Positions 1-13,500 of a DNA stretch of 64,000 nucleotides are shown in pieces. The translations under genes and the position numbers were made by a program. Under the pieces are notes generated by a model. It saw only the letters and a list, made by a program, of their open reading frames with translations. It was not told where the DNA came from and searched no databases. This DNA comes from Neelides folsomi (taxonomy: Eukaryota; Arthropoda; Collembola; Neelipleona; Neelidae): the NCBI GenBank assembly GCA_034687125.1, contig JAQGBZ010000004.1:581456-645455 (forward strand), in the 5' to 3' direction. Positions within the stretch are counted from its first letter, which is position 1, and each line of letters starts with the position of its first letter.

Positions 1-3000
1 ACAAACGATTTTTTATACACAATTTTACATTTTTTAATAACTTTAATTTTAAATTATATTTTTTAAAATAGTTGGATGTCAAATATTTACATTTACAGTG
101 TTGAGAAAACATGATAGATTAAATTAAATTATACTTTGTGCTTTTTCAAAAATTCTACAAGTTTAACGCTAAACCAATTTTTAAAAGAATTAACTGATAA
201 ATCCGAAAATTGTATTAAAATTAAGTTACCATCATTAGATTTTTATTGCCCAAGAACTTGATCAACTTAGAATTATTAAATTATAATTTCATAGACTTGT
301 TAGTCATAAATGTTGAATGGTGCTTATCAAAGGGTCGTAGATTTTACTGTTTTCACACAAACTTTTATATACATTTTTTGTCAAAATGTGTCAAAATCCT
401 TTTTATATCTATAAAATTATCTAGTTTAGTACCTATTTATATTAATATTAATAATTAATTGTGAACGTAATGCGTAGTAAACTATTAACTACTTGTAATT
501 CCTAATTTATACAAAAATTTCCTTACATTGTAAATTGTAATGAGTACACACAATAAAATATTTGTACTTTTTTTTATCTTACGGTATATTCTAAATGTAA
601 GTATTTATTTTAATGTAACCTTTTGGTAAATAACTTTGATACTATTATAAAATTAATCATTTTAGTATTCTTGATTTTTGATTTTTTCAGTTTTAATATT
701 AGATAGAAATAATCATTAAAATATAAGCAAATGTAAATTTTAGTATAGACCTTACTCTCGGATCTACTGTAGTTATGTGTTAAAACTTTAGAACTTTAAC
801 TATGTAGTAAATCAATACAGTCGATGGAATATGCAAACAACGAAGGAGTTTTTTAAATTTATGAATGTTAGATGTAATTCAAATTAGGATTCAGTGTTTA
901 CAATGTGAGTTTAAATGAATTTGATTTAATATTTATTTATTATAGATAAATATTAGATAGAATCTTTATATAGATTTTATAATATAAATTATATCACTGG
1001 TTTTGGTGGGATTTTATACTTAATTGAGCTTTTAATATCACAATTAGAATAAGTTAATTTATTTTACCAAAAAATGTATACATTTTCTTATAAAGATTTA
1101 TTTTGCTCACTTTAAAGAAAAAGGCGATGAAAATTTTAATTTCTAAGCCTATTTTATAATATTTAGTAAATAGAATATTTTGAAAAATGTATTTGAAGGT
1201 AATAAAAGAAAATGTCTCCTTTCGATTCCTTGAACTGAAATTGAAAATTAAATGTCCTACAATATTTACAAAATAATCGAAATAAACTCTCATATCTCAT
1301 CGAAGTGGTTTTACAATCTTTTGCATATTTGCATTTGGAGAAAGCATTTGACGCCTTAATATGCGAACATAAATCAAAAAATTCAATTAAGTGTTGAGCC
1401 AACAATTTCACCATGTTATGTAATTTCATTATTTATGGTATAATAATTTAAATTGGGGATTTATTAAATGCCTTAATATGTATCTACTACTATGTATTAT
1501 ATAACAAAATAATATATAATATTTATTTTTGTGCTCAAAGATTTGGGAGTTAAATCAAACGTCATTCCGAAAAATTTAAATTGAGCTGACAATTAATAAC
1601 GACATAATTATCCATCCGTGAATGTATTTGAAGTATTTAAATAAACTTTTATTATTGATTTCCTCCGGTGAACAAAATACAATGTGATAAAGTCCAGAGG
1701 CTAATGCGACAACTAAATAAATATATATATTAAAATAGTACTTTATATGTAATGTGAGTTTAACGATTTCATACACTGATACTTGTATTGTAAATACTGA
1801 TATTGTATTTATCACAATGCGTCTATAAATTATGTATTTAAGCTTATAGGAATGTTTATAAAATGTTCATGGTTAATGATTATTTGCAAATCTTTATGTG
1901 CTTAAGACTCCACAAGACTTGGAGAAAGAAAATATCTTAAGCCGTGCATGAGTTGCATGAGATATTTTCGTGCCATTTGTTGGATCAATTCTATTTTTCA
2001 CATAATATAAATACATGTAGGTGCTATATTTAAGTAGCGATATATCTCTACTAACACATCCTATTAAGCTATACATTCTCTATATATTTATATTACATAA
2101 ATACAAATGGTTTTCTGTATATAAAGAAATATGGAATGGGAAAAAACCAAAGTAAAGCCCCAATGTCTTTGGCAAATCCTTTGATTGAAACAAGTGAGCA
2201 TTTTATATATTTTATGCATCAATGTTTTTATTTTACGAACAGGTAAAACCCTTTCCCGGATACTATGAGAAAAAGCAAATTGAAAACTTTTGGGATCACG
2301 CCGAGAGTGAGTAAATAATATTTCATATATTCACTTTCACAAGAGTTCAATCGACTCGTGAAAATGAAATTGGGCACGAAAGCATATGGTTGAATGTCAC
2401 TATTCAATTTACATTTTTTCAGCTATCTGCCTTCTTCAATATCCAGGATTTTTTTCAATTATGTTTGCTAATGTAAAGTGTGAGAATTTAATCTTTTAAA
2501 CGTGCGACATTTCGGGAAATATCCAGAAGTTGATAAATGAAAATAAAATTGCTATCTTTCTTAATTCCTATAATTCGAATCTTAATCTAAAAAGTAATAA
2601 TTGAAATTGTTGGAATAATTTAAGATTTGATTATATTGTATTTATAATCCCAAACCACATTCTTTCAGGGCATTTATTAAAGGAATTTCTATCCAATTTA
2701 AGATTAACTTTACGATAAGTTTATTTTTGCCATAACATAATCGCAACGAATTAATTGAAGAATTATGACGTTCATTCCAATTGATTTCTAACTACAGGTA
2801 GTAAGTATAGGAAATAGGATAATATATATCTTACATATTATTTGAATGACGTTTATTGAATTATCTACTTGCCAATTATTTCACTGATAAAAATTGATAT
2901 TTGCGTCAAACCCAAAAGTTAAATTCCAATTGACGTTACCTGGATTTATCAAACTAAAATTATGAAATGAATTTCAATCGATCCACATTTTTCTAAATGG

Positions 3001-5050
3001 TAAAAAGTTTGGTGGAAGTTGAAAAGGAAAAAATATTTTATTGTAAACATTTTCTTCCATTTTGCTAGAAAAAAACTACTTTCGTGATTACCCCAAAAAA
3101 CCCAAAATACCTATAACTTTTACTTATTGTTAAAATGTATTAGATCCTATACAATGGTTACTTTTGACATGCATTATTGTTATTACTTTCCTTCCTTTGC
3201 ATACTCACATTCAGTCAGTTTATGTAGGGGAAAAGGAAAGTTTTCCTTTGTTATGAAAGTACCCCTTTAACTTTTATTCCTTAAGATTTCATTAAAAAAT
3301 CACCTTAATTCTTACCCAATTGAAAGAAACCTTGAAGAAAATCATCAAATTAACAAATTTTGCATTTTCTGCATACTCGCTTATAACGGACATGAAGCAA
3401 TCAGAAATTATTTGTTTAATAATAAATATTTTATAAATATTAACCGCAAATAAGAAAAAAATTGATTTTAATATAAATCTAATTTGCGTGCTATTTAGCT
3501 ATATATTATATTCGCATATTTCACTTTCACACATGGACATGGAGAACATCAATGATATCAATGAAAATAATGCAATGAAATGTATAGTATAGTATGAGGA
3601 AATTGAATTAAATTATTATTATGCTGTAACATGTTCAAAGGAAAGTCCTCGGTTATCTCTCTGGGCTTTAAAGGAGTTCTTTAAAATAATGAATGTAGGA
3701 TTGAAGCCATTGTCCTGTTTGACTTTCAAAACCAGACGCCTGCTTTATCATCGAGAGAAAGTTTTAAACGACAAAAGCTTGAGGACATCAAATGTCAAAG
3801 ATTAGCAATGAGCCCTTTCCTACAAGAAAAATTTCCCCCATCTGAGATTCAAGAAACTAAGCCAATAAAGATGTGAAGACTAAAAGTCGTATCATTACTA
3901 CAAAAAACTCCTCATTTGACAGTTGAATTTTTCTAAAAATGAGTCTTCGTATCTTTTGCTTCTTATTATCACTAATAATAAGAACCGAACTCTTCTGCAC
4001 CTTTGCCCCTACTAATACAGATACTAATATAAGGATATAGCTAACTAAACTAACTATCATATACATACATAGTTATTTTAGTTATGTATAATAGTTATGT
4101 GTTATGTTAAACAGTCAAGTCGGTGTGAGTTTGAATTGAACAAACTTTTTGGTTTATGTTGTTGAAGGAAAATTCATAATCCTGACTAGGACAAGAATAT
4201 CCATGCTCATTTTGTTCATTCAGTCACTCAGTCACCTTCGTGTTTAAGGCGCTAACAAATTCTGACAGTTAACAATTAATTTCCCAAAACTTCTCTTGTG
4301 TATAAAATGTTCATGACGAAGGTCCAAAGTGAAGCATGTAGGAAATTAGGAAAAGTTTCCAGGTTTAGTGTAAACTAAAAGTATGGGACCCGGACGTCGC
4401 AACTGGAACCACAATTCATTTTCCCCATTCTGGAATGATCCCCTACATGGATAAAATTATAGAAATACTTGGAATATTTATAATTTACACTAAATGCATT
4501 TCACGCTATATAATAACCACATAACCTTCATGTACAAACATAAATTAAAACTTATATGTTAAAACCAGCTATACAATATTCATGTATGTATTCACAACTG
4601 CACAATCTACTTTACAATAATTAATTACATTATTTAACGCACGAATTATTAATCAAAGAAAAATATTTCAAACTTGTACATTAATGTAATAAGTAATAAG
4701 TAGAACATAAGTTCATAAGTTTTTCTTTGTTTAATGAATTTAATCAAACAAGTGAAATCATTGCACACGGTACCTGTAAGTATTCAAACTTCTAATTAAA
4801 ATATTAAATAATCTAATTTTTAAAAATAATAAAAATCAAGAATCGGAATATTCAATAATTTTTAAGCATTTATTATACAAAATGGATCTTTAATCTTTTT
4901 TATATATTTACTTTAGTTGGGAAGTAAATAGATATACTTTTACATATTTGCAATATGAGCAAATATCGACTTTTGTCAACATTTGTAATATCTTTGAGCG
5001 ATAAGTAAAGAAGGATTTTTGAAGGAGTATCAATTTTGTCAGATTTTCTT
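1..5050. other. AT-rich intergenic region without a recognisable gene
   Basis: Very AT-rich sequence with short chance ORFs only. I find no run of codons with protein character flanked by splice sites, no RNA gene and no clear transposon end. It appears to be the far upstream flank of the + strand gene that starts at 7578. Confidence 0.6.
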
Positions 5051-7312
5051 TTATAGAGGAAAAGCAAGAGGAAAAGCATAAGTAAGTGCATTGGATTCCC
5101 AATGGATTTCTAAACGCTTGATTGAAGTCCGGAGCAGTTGTTTGAATTGGAACGTGGAGTTGGTAAGGTGGGCGCGAAATGCTCCACAGCGTCATAGGCA
5201 TTTCGGCGTATCTTGGCCCGGTGCATTGTAGGCTTTGTGGGGAATGAAAAGGAGTGGGATCGATCCATGTGGATCATTCGGTTCCAAACGGAGCTCGCGT
5301 GCACATCTCTTTTTCTCTCCAACCTTCCACTGACTCCCCGTTGACCTCAACTTTCTCCCCTTCAAAGACTCATCATTTTTCCCTCAAGTGGAAGCGGGAA
5401 GTGACGGGGGCTGGAGACCTTTAATTCAAGAGCAAGATAAGCACCTTCATTATTTCCCAACTGTCACAATTCCCCGTGTGCCATTCTTTATTTATTGCTC
5501 CGGGAAAGAAGTTGTTGGAAATCGGTCCTATCTCATTTGCCCTAAGCCCTCGGTCTAAATCATATCTTTCCTCATAAATTGTAATATAATAATAATTCTC
5601 AGCTCCTTTGGGCCTGAATAGATTATTACGAGGAGAGAAGGAAATTACAGTTGGAAAGACTTCTAATAACATTACCAAACATTACCAGTTTACCAGCAGA
5701 AAATTGTGGAGGAAAATAAGAAGAATTCTTTAAAGTCAGAAGAACAAGAATATCATCTTCCACCTTTCTCTCCTTTCATTTCAAAATCTCTCGAAAGCAA
5801 TTTCCGCGTTATAAACTCGACCTTTGAAGATTTATACGGTTTTTCTCCGTTTCACTGCATTTGTGCTCCCTGTGGCCTCAAGGCTCGTGTGTGAAACTCA
5901 AAAGAAAATTCCCGCTGAAACATTGCGAAATTGTAATACAAAAGAGAGTAAACTTAAACAAGGAATTGAAATCTTTTAATCGCCATTTATTCCCAACTAT
6001 ACAATTCTTCTTCTCTGATTCTCTCTATATGCTCTGTATATTCTCTGTGTCATATATTTGCAGTAAATCCCAACCCTGTGTACTTAAAATTGAACCCGGT
6101 TGGATAACCCAGAAATTCGCGATTTGAAGAGACAAAGTTGGGCCTAATCACTTTTGCGGGTTTCGTGTCTCAGTGGGCATAAGCGAAAAAGCCCGAATTC
6201 CTGAAGTTGATATATAGGGCTCTCGCTGAGTTCGGATTCAACTCTGACGTTGAGTGACAGGGAGTTGGGATCGAATTGGTGGATTTACATACTCAAAATC
6301 ATAAAAGTGAAATTCTTCTTCTTCTGTATTTATATATACAGTATGTGTGGAAAGCGTGACATGTTATTTTGTTTTTTCTCTTCCCTGACGGAGACATTCC
6401 CTTTCCCTCCTTCTCCATGCGGTTAATGTGAGGGGAATAAGTCGGGGGCATTAAAAATAAGGTCTTTTTGAATCCCCACGGCGCTATATTACAATTTGAG
6501 CCTAAAATGGACGGTCGTCGTACATAAATAATGGAAATATGGTCTGCCGTGATCCACGATGGGAAACTGAAATGTGAACATATTTACCTATGAGGAAAAA
6601 CAGGAGCGAATCCATTTGGGCTGTAATGGAAAAGGGAGTAAATGCTCACAAGTGTTACTTTTCTCGTCCACAAGTGTTCCATTGATATCAGATGATTCAC
6701 AATTGATGCAACTCTCAGACTCAGACTAACCAGACCATTTAATTCAAAAATAGTGTGACAAGTTAAGAGCCAAAATCCGCCAGCTTTTCAGGTAATTTTT
6801 ATTTCGAAAAAATCTCAACCCTTAAATAAATAAATATTCCATGAATATTTAAATATTTACAAATATATTCCTTTATTATTCTCCAAATGTCCCATGTATT
6901 ATTCTTCCGTATATTTATTCCCTAAATATTCCGTGTATTTATTATTCTCTAAATTCCCTTTTTAAATTATAAGGTTTTTGGTTTTATACCCAATGTTGGT
7001 GAAAGGAAGCGTTTTCAAGTTTTATTGCCTTTCTTGAGTTTAAATCCCAGAATTTTAAATAAAGTAGGAATAAACCATCGTTTTCCGCCCTTTTTGCGTA
7101 AGGAGATTAGAAAGGACGGGATTAAAAATAAGTCCAAGCCACGGAATTTTTTGAATATGTAATAACTTCCAGGGATCTCCTCTACAAAAGTCTGTGAAGG
7201 TCGGAAAGGATTTTGAACGCAATGGAAACCTCGCTGTTTGAATCCGTAAACAGAGAAGTCAGAGGAGTCTTTATCTTCATTTCCATTCCGATTCAAGATT
7301 TGGCGTTTGAGC
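5051..7312. other. GC-richer upstream flank of the + strand membrane-protein gene
   Basis: Base composition rises compared with the first 5 kb, and the ORFs here look like chance translations with no family resemblance. A TATA-like TATATAG at 6211-6217 is followed about 27 bases later by an initiator-like TCAACT at 6238-6243. This could be a distal promoter, but no downstream exon could be tied to it. Most of the stretch is best read as regulatory or untranslated sequence. Confidence 0.3.
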
Positions 7313-7319
7313 TATAAAA
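7313..7319 (+). promoter_or_regulatory. TATA box candidate for the two-exon membrane-protein gene
   Basis: A TATAAAA motif lies 265 bases upstream of the ATG at 7578, on the same strand as the gene. Transcription would begin near 7343-7350, giving a 5' UTR of about 230 bases. No other evidence supports the start point. Confidence 0.4.
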
Positions 7320-7577
7320 AGAGAACAATTGGAATGAGACGGAGTATGAATCTCAATCGTTTATTGACTCACTCCACACCCCGCTGTCTCTCCAAGAAGA
7401 AGAAGATGTGTAGGGACAAATAATAGGAGCGAGATTGAATCAAAACTTCCAACCCGAGTGGCTAAATACACAGGAAAGGGCCAAAGATCTGAAAAGATCT
7501 TCTCCCCCGCCCCGCCCGCTTGAGGATTCACCAGACAAGGGAAAATCTAATCAAGTCGAAGAATCTAATTTGTGGAA

Positions 7578-10500
7578 ATGAGTCGGTTCGACTCACCACT
7601 TCGGGTGGCGAGTCTCTTCTTTGCCGCTGCCTGTGTCTCCGTTGGCCTTATTTTCTTCATTAATGCCGAGGCCCAGAGTCGTCTTGACACTCTTCACCAT
7701 CAATTACAAAGTAAGAACAATCCACCTCACTCAATTATTCTCTAATTACTCCTATATCATTAACCCAAGATTTTAATTAAAAAACCCCAAACTTAAGCAT
7801 TGAATAATTTTCCAAATATTAATCGTAATAAAATGGTGATCTATCTTTATAAAATATCAGGGTTTGTGCTATTAAACAAAATCTTGCTCGACGGATTACC
7901 GAAATACACTGATATTTTATAACTAAAGACCAGCAATTGGCCCGTCTCCCGATGGGTAACTTCTTTCCATTAGAAACTATTAAATGGTGAATATATTATC
8001 TAGGATCCAACTTTAAAATAAGAATTTTATTATTTTTGCCGGATTATTGCACGTGCAAATGATTGATAAGAACAATATAATACCATTTAATTCAATAATA
8101 AGTTGGAAATCCTTGAAAATATATGCACTATTTAATAGTTTCTAATGGAAAGAAGTTACCAACCCGTCGGGAGACGGGCCCATTGCTGGTAAATATCTAA
8201 AATGCCAAAAATTTCAGATCTGCATTTATTTAATTTAAAATTTGATATTTTAATCAACTTAAAATTTATTTTTTACAAGATTACTAATATTAATTTAAAA
8301 TTAACTGTTGGAAGTAATACACTTATCTTTATATTTAAAGTACAGGTATTTTGATAACTTCGGTTGAACGCAATTGGATAATAGGATTACTTTCTTTACC
8401 TTTATAAACCAAAGATTATTAGGATTCGCTGAACCTAATTTACTGCTGAAATGTGCTCAACATTTCTTTCGATTGGAAAAGACATTTAAATAGTTTATAA
8501 ACCCCTTTCCCTATAGGAAAGAACTCCATTATAAGTATTACATATATGAGCTTTTAAAACAAATCAAATATTGATTTTTAGAGCTCTTTCACAAATAGTC
8601 GTATTTTACCAAAAGGGTGGATAACATATGGAATATATCCTCTGCATATCAAACAACTGGTGTAAGTTATCTCCCTAATATTAAAGTTAGATATAAATGA
8701 TAGGATTTCTTCTTTCTTCAACCTTGATTTATTTCACTAATAATATCCACGGCATAGTTTCACCGTTCCGTTTCTATTAAACATTGAATTATCTTGGAAT
8801 AAGACAAAGTTTATTTACAAAGTTTCAATTCGTGCAAGAATTCATTAGGAAAAGTATTTATAAACTAGGTTGATATCAACTTTAATCAAAACCATATTAT
8901 AGCAAAAGATATAATACTAAAATATACTCATTCTTACAATGTTACTTACTTTTAGTGTAATGGTTAATGGTGCATTCATCTATGGGACAGACTTCTGGAA
9001 TATATATGGTATGGTGTATAGTATATAAATACTAGTATAAATACTGTAGGTATGTGTGAAACTGTGAAGTATGTTACAAACGTAAAAATAGAAGTTTGAA
9101 AGTAGAATTAAATATTTATGATATGGCCATTGGAAAATACATAATTTACAATTTCAGAAAATATAAATCTCAGAAAATGGAGAAAAAGACTGAAAACATT
9201 ATTGGAGTAAGAACCCATAAATACATATCGCATTGTAATGAACACTTTTTACTCCAAATAAGAAAGTATGTGAAAGAGGAGAATTCAAAAAAAGAGAATT
9301 CAAAAAAGAGAGTTCGAAAAAGGAGAATTGGTAAAAAGAGAATTCGAAAAAGGAGAATTTGAAAAAGGAGAATTCGCAAAAGGGAGGTGAGGATTTGGTT
9401 AAATTGGTAAAAAAAGATATGAGAATAAATATGAGTGAGACATAAAGACGACAAGTCTCGAGTTCACAGAGCTCATGATGAGATTCCGAATAAGTAAATC
9501 CAGACATTGGTCGACATATCCCCTCTGCATCGTTGCTTTCATTCCTTCTTCCTTCGATTCATGAGAAGGGCTGAGGAACAATAACAATAATTCATCTTCA
9601 ATGTTCCCTCCAATTCCTTTCATTGCAAAAATTCAAGAAATGGGGACCAGGAAGGAATTCTTTTAATATTTCTCTTACTTTTTTCTTACTTTTCTCTCCT
9701 CTGGGGAATTTACTTTTTTCTTTCACAAATGGGGAAAGGATCAGCTTTGACTCGTTCCCGGGTTTTTATATTCCCGGTATATTCCTTTACAATTCCCAGC
9801 CTCGTTTCAATATTATTCTTTTTTATTATTAGTTAAAAATTAAGAGTGCTTGAAACACAAATATTGGCATATCATTATATAGGAATAAGAAACACAATGA
9901 AATTTCCCCATTATTATTTTTTACTTCACGAAATTCACAAAATTCCAAATTGTAATAAAAAGGGAGAGATTATTCGGAGAAATTCATGGAGCTTATATGA
10001 GTTGTACAGTCGTAGACAAAAGTAATTGAAACGCATGGTCCTATCTAACACCCAAGTTAATAACTTTTTAACCATTTGACTAAACTTACGTAAATTTTAC
10101 ATGAAAGTAACTTCATATAATAGCTTTATTATAGAAAAGTTTCAGCTAATTCTGATAACGGAGATTAAAGTTAAAAATATAATTATTAATTAAGTTTGGA
10201 TTTTCACTGGACATAAGTATTTGATACGTTATGTTTTACAATATTTGTAACATTAAAATAAAAATACTAATATTTAGAGTGACACCCTTTTGAATTAATG
10301 GGATCAGGTATCCTTCAGGGCATTGATTGGTCCAATCCTGGTGTTGGCGAGCCCAATTCATCCGCGCCTTGATGTGATGAGGTTTCAACCATGGCTTTTT
10401 TCTTGCAACACATGAACTTTGCTTCTTTGAGACTTCTTTTGATTGTCTTAGGTGAAATTTCAATCTCAAATTCACTTTGGATTTCAGATGCTAATTGACC

Positions 10501-13500
10501 TGCCAAAATGAAAGGGTCAATGTTCACTTTCTTCTTTATGACTCGATCAATTTGAACAGTTGTTTTCTTTTTTTGCCACTACGGTGTTTATTTTCAATTA
10601 AACCTGTTTTTTGTATCTTCTAACAATAAAACCCACTGTAGAAACACTTAGACACAACCTTTTAACTATCTTTCAATAACCTAAACCTCTTTCGTTAAGT
10701 TTAATGATTAAACTTTTAATATCGTGTGAGAGTTCCTTACCACGAGGCATTTTGAATTAAACTAAAGTATAAAATGAGCAAGGAAGATCTTGAAAAAGAT
10801 ATGTATAAAATGATTAAGTACAATATAAAAATATTAGGCAAACGTTAAACTCAAAATAACCATTGGTATACAATGTGTCAAATACTTTTGTCCAGTGAAA
10901 ATCTAAACTTTATCAATGATTATATTTTTAACTTCATTCTCCGTTATCAGAATTAGCTGAAATTTTTCTATAATAAAGCTATTATGTGAAGTTACTTTCA
11001 TGTAAAATTTAAGTAAGTTTAGTCCAATGGTTAAAAAGTTATTAACTTGATGTTAGATAGGACCAAGCGTTTCAATTATTTTTGTCCACGACTGTATATA
11101 GGAAAGAGGAGAGGAAAGTAAAGGGAGAAATTGTTGAATAACGATTCATAATTTTACACGTTGCTTTTTGTTCCTCAAGTTTATTCACATATAAAAAAGT
11201 TTTTATTCGCATATTTAGCTCCAAAGGTATTAAAACGAGAGTTTGCGAACCTTCCATTACACGTGGGCGGTAAAGGGAAATTTAGAATTGAGGAAATTGA
11301 GTTGACAGTTTTGAGGTCGGGAGCTACTGCTTGGTTAATTTATCAAGTGCTACTCTCCTCCAACACGCAATGCTATGTTTTATAGACTTACAAATGTTCT
11401 CTGTCAATTTTATTTCGTACATTCCTCCTTCACTTACCTATGTAACATTCCTATACATATACAAATATACTGTATACTGTATCATATACTGTATACATAA
11501 CTTACATACATATCCGTATATGGTATATTGCCCACTCAACCTCATGTTTAAACTTATTTTTCTCCTGTTCAGAATGTCAACTTTATTCAATTCTAAACAA
11601 TTTTTGCGAATATTTTCATACGATAAGCCCATAATTAAATAATGTAAAATTACAAATACCTACACACATAATTCATATATGATGAAAATGATATTATAAT
11701 ATGAACTATTTGTATGTTTTAATAAATAAATCGATGATTGTATCAAAAGTTCGCCTTTTATCATAATGTATCGGTATATCTTTATTTGTGTAAATTGGAA
11801 CTTAAACAATCAGTAGATTTTCTGTGGAGAAAATATTAAAATTAAAGATCAATGATAAAACGAAAATTGTTGGCCTAGATTATAAAAGTATTAGTACAAA
11901 AGAATTCACGGGTTTTATCTTCATGTGGGAAAGATTAGCTACAGAAGGGATCTAAAAAGGAAAGAATCTTCTTTAATTCTCTTAGTAATGGCCCGGCCTA
12001 GTAAAAATCAAAGGACTTCTCAATTACTCCAAAGAAATGAAGATTGGCAGATTAAGTGTCTTATTGTCGTCACTTCCCCTTTCTCCATCATGAATTAGAC
12101 TGGATAAAAAATTAAGAAAAAGGGGGATGGGAAAGTTCTTATCATTTCTTTATTTGTCCAAGAACATTGGGCCCACTCCCCCATAAGGAAGTTGAAAGAA
12201 AGAACCAACAAAATTTTTTACTTCCATCCAAACGTGTCTAGCTGGTCTCGTTAAGGATAGAGACAGTGTCCAAGCGGATGAGATGTAAGAAACGTGTTTC
12301 CTTCATCATGCCATCACGGCCTGATGGACTCAATATCTTCTCATAAGGATATCCATCAACAGAAGTCCAAGTCGGATATGTCCAAGTCGGATATATCAAG
12401 TCAGATATATAGTCAGATCTATTTCTCTGTAGTTTTGTAATGTATGACAAGCTGAGTCCCACAGCCATCACCCTTCGGTTCTTCTTTTAAAAGAAAGAAA
12501 ATGAGAAAAAGTGAGTTCCCTATCTTTCCTTCATCATCCCTTTTCTTTGATTCTCTTTTCCTATCTCTCCTGGCAGAGAACACAGGAATCCACTTCCTCA
12601 TAGAGGACAAAATTCGAATTTATGGCGAGAGAATCAAAGTGAAATCCCCTCTTGGCTAAGTCTCCCTTTGCAAAGGGAAGCTTTGGAGGAAGATCTTTGC
12701 TCCAAGAACATTATTAGCTCTTTATGCTCCTTCCTATCAGGGGGAAGTTGAGCCTTTCTCTTTTCTCCGCACTTGGGCTTCAAGTAGCCATAAGTTGAAA
12801 GATTTTGATCTCCAGAATTCAAATTTTATTTTCTTGTGGTCTGCTCAACTTTATAGAACAATTTATAGAAGACACTTACAAAATTACAAAGGAGGTTATC
12901 TTAGACTTTAATTAAACTTAAACTTTATGGCCATTCTCTATCTAATTTAACTCATTAGTACTTTTAGTACAAAGAAATTTTTTATTTTAATAAAACTATT
13001 CATATGCAAACCACTAATAATATTTATATTATACAAAGGGTTTAATATCAAATATTAATATTTTTATAACTTTAAATATTAGAATATACAGTAAAAGAGA
13101 ACATTAGAAAATGTTACAAAAATGGAAAGATTTACAAACAGTTTTTAATATTTATCCAAGAACATTAATTTTCTCAAATGTTCCGTTTTTCAACCTTGAT
13201 TTATTGTTCAAAGTTAATGATCTCGAATATTTCAAATGTGAAAACATAAGTGCTTCCCAGCACTGTGATTCATTTTCATCAATTATCTCTTGAGTATTAT
13301 TACAGTTCAAAATTTCACATCTTCGGTTCGGCGATGAATTCATAATATTGACCTGATCTACTTCACCGAATCATTCTCTCTTTGAATTGATTTAATAATG
13401 GCTGTTCTAATCGAAATAATGGTCCATTTGGCTTAAAAACCCATTAAACATTTCGATAAAGACTTCCTTTAAAGCTTTAGCATATAAATATACCAGCCGC

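Noticed and set aside
9096..9507. Overlapping ORFs on both strands near 9.1-9.5 kb
   Set aside because: They read through the GAGAATTC tandem repeat and give low-complexity Lys/Arg or Phe/Ser strings.
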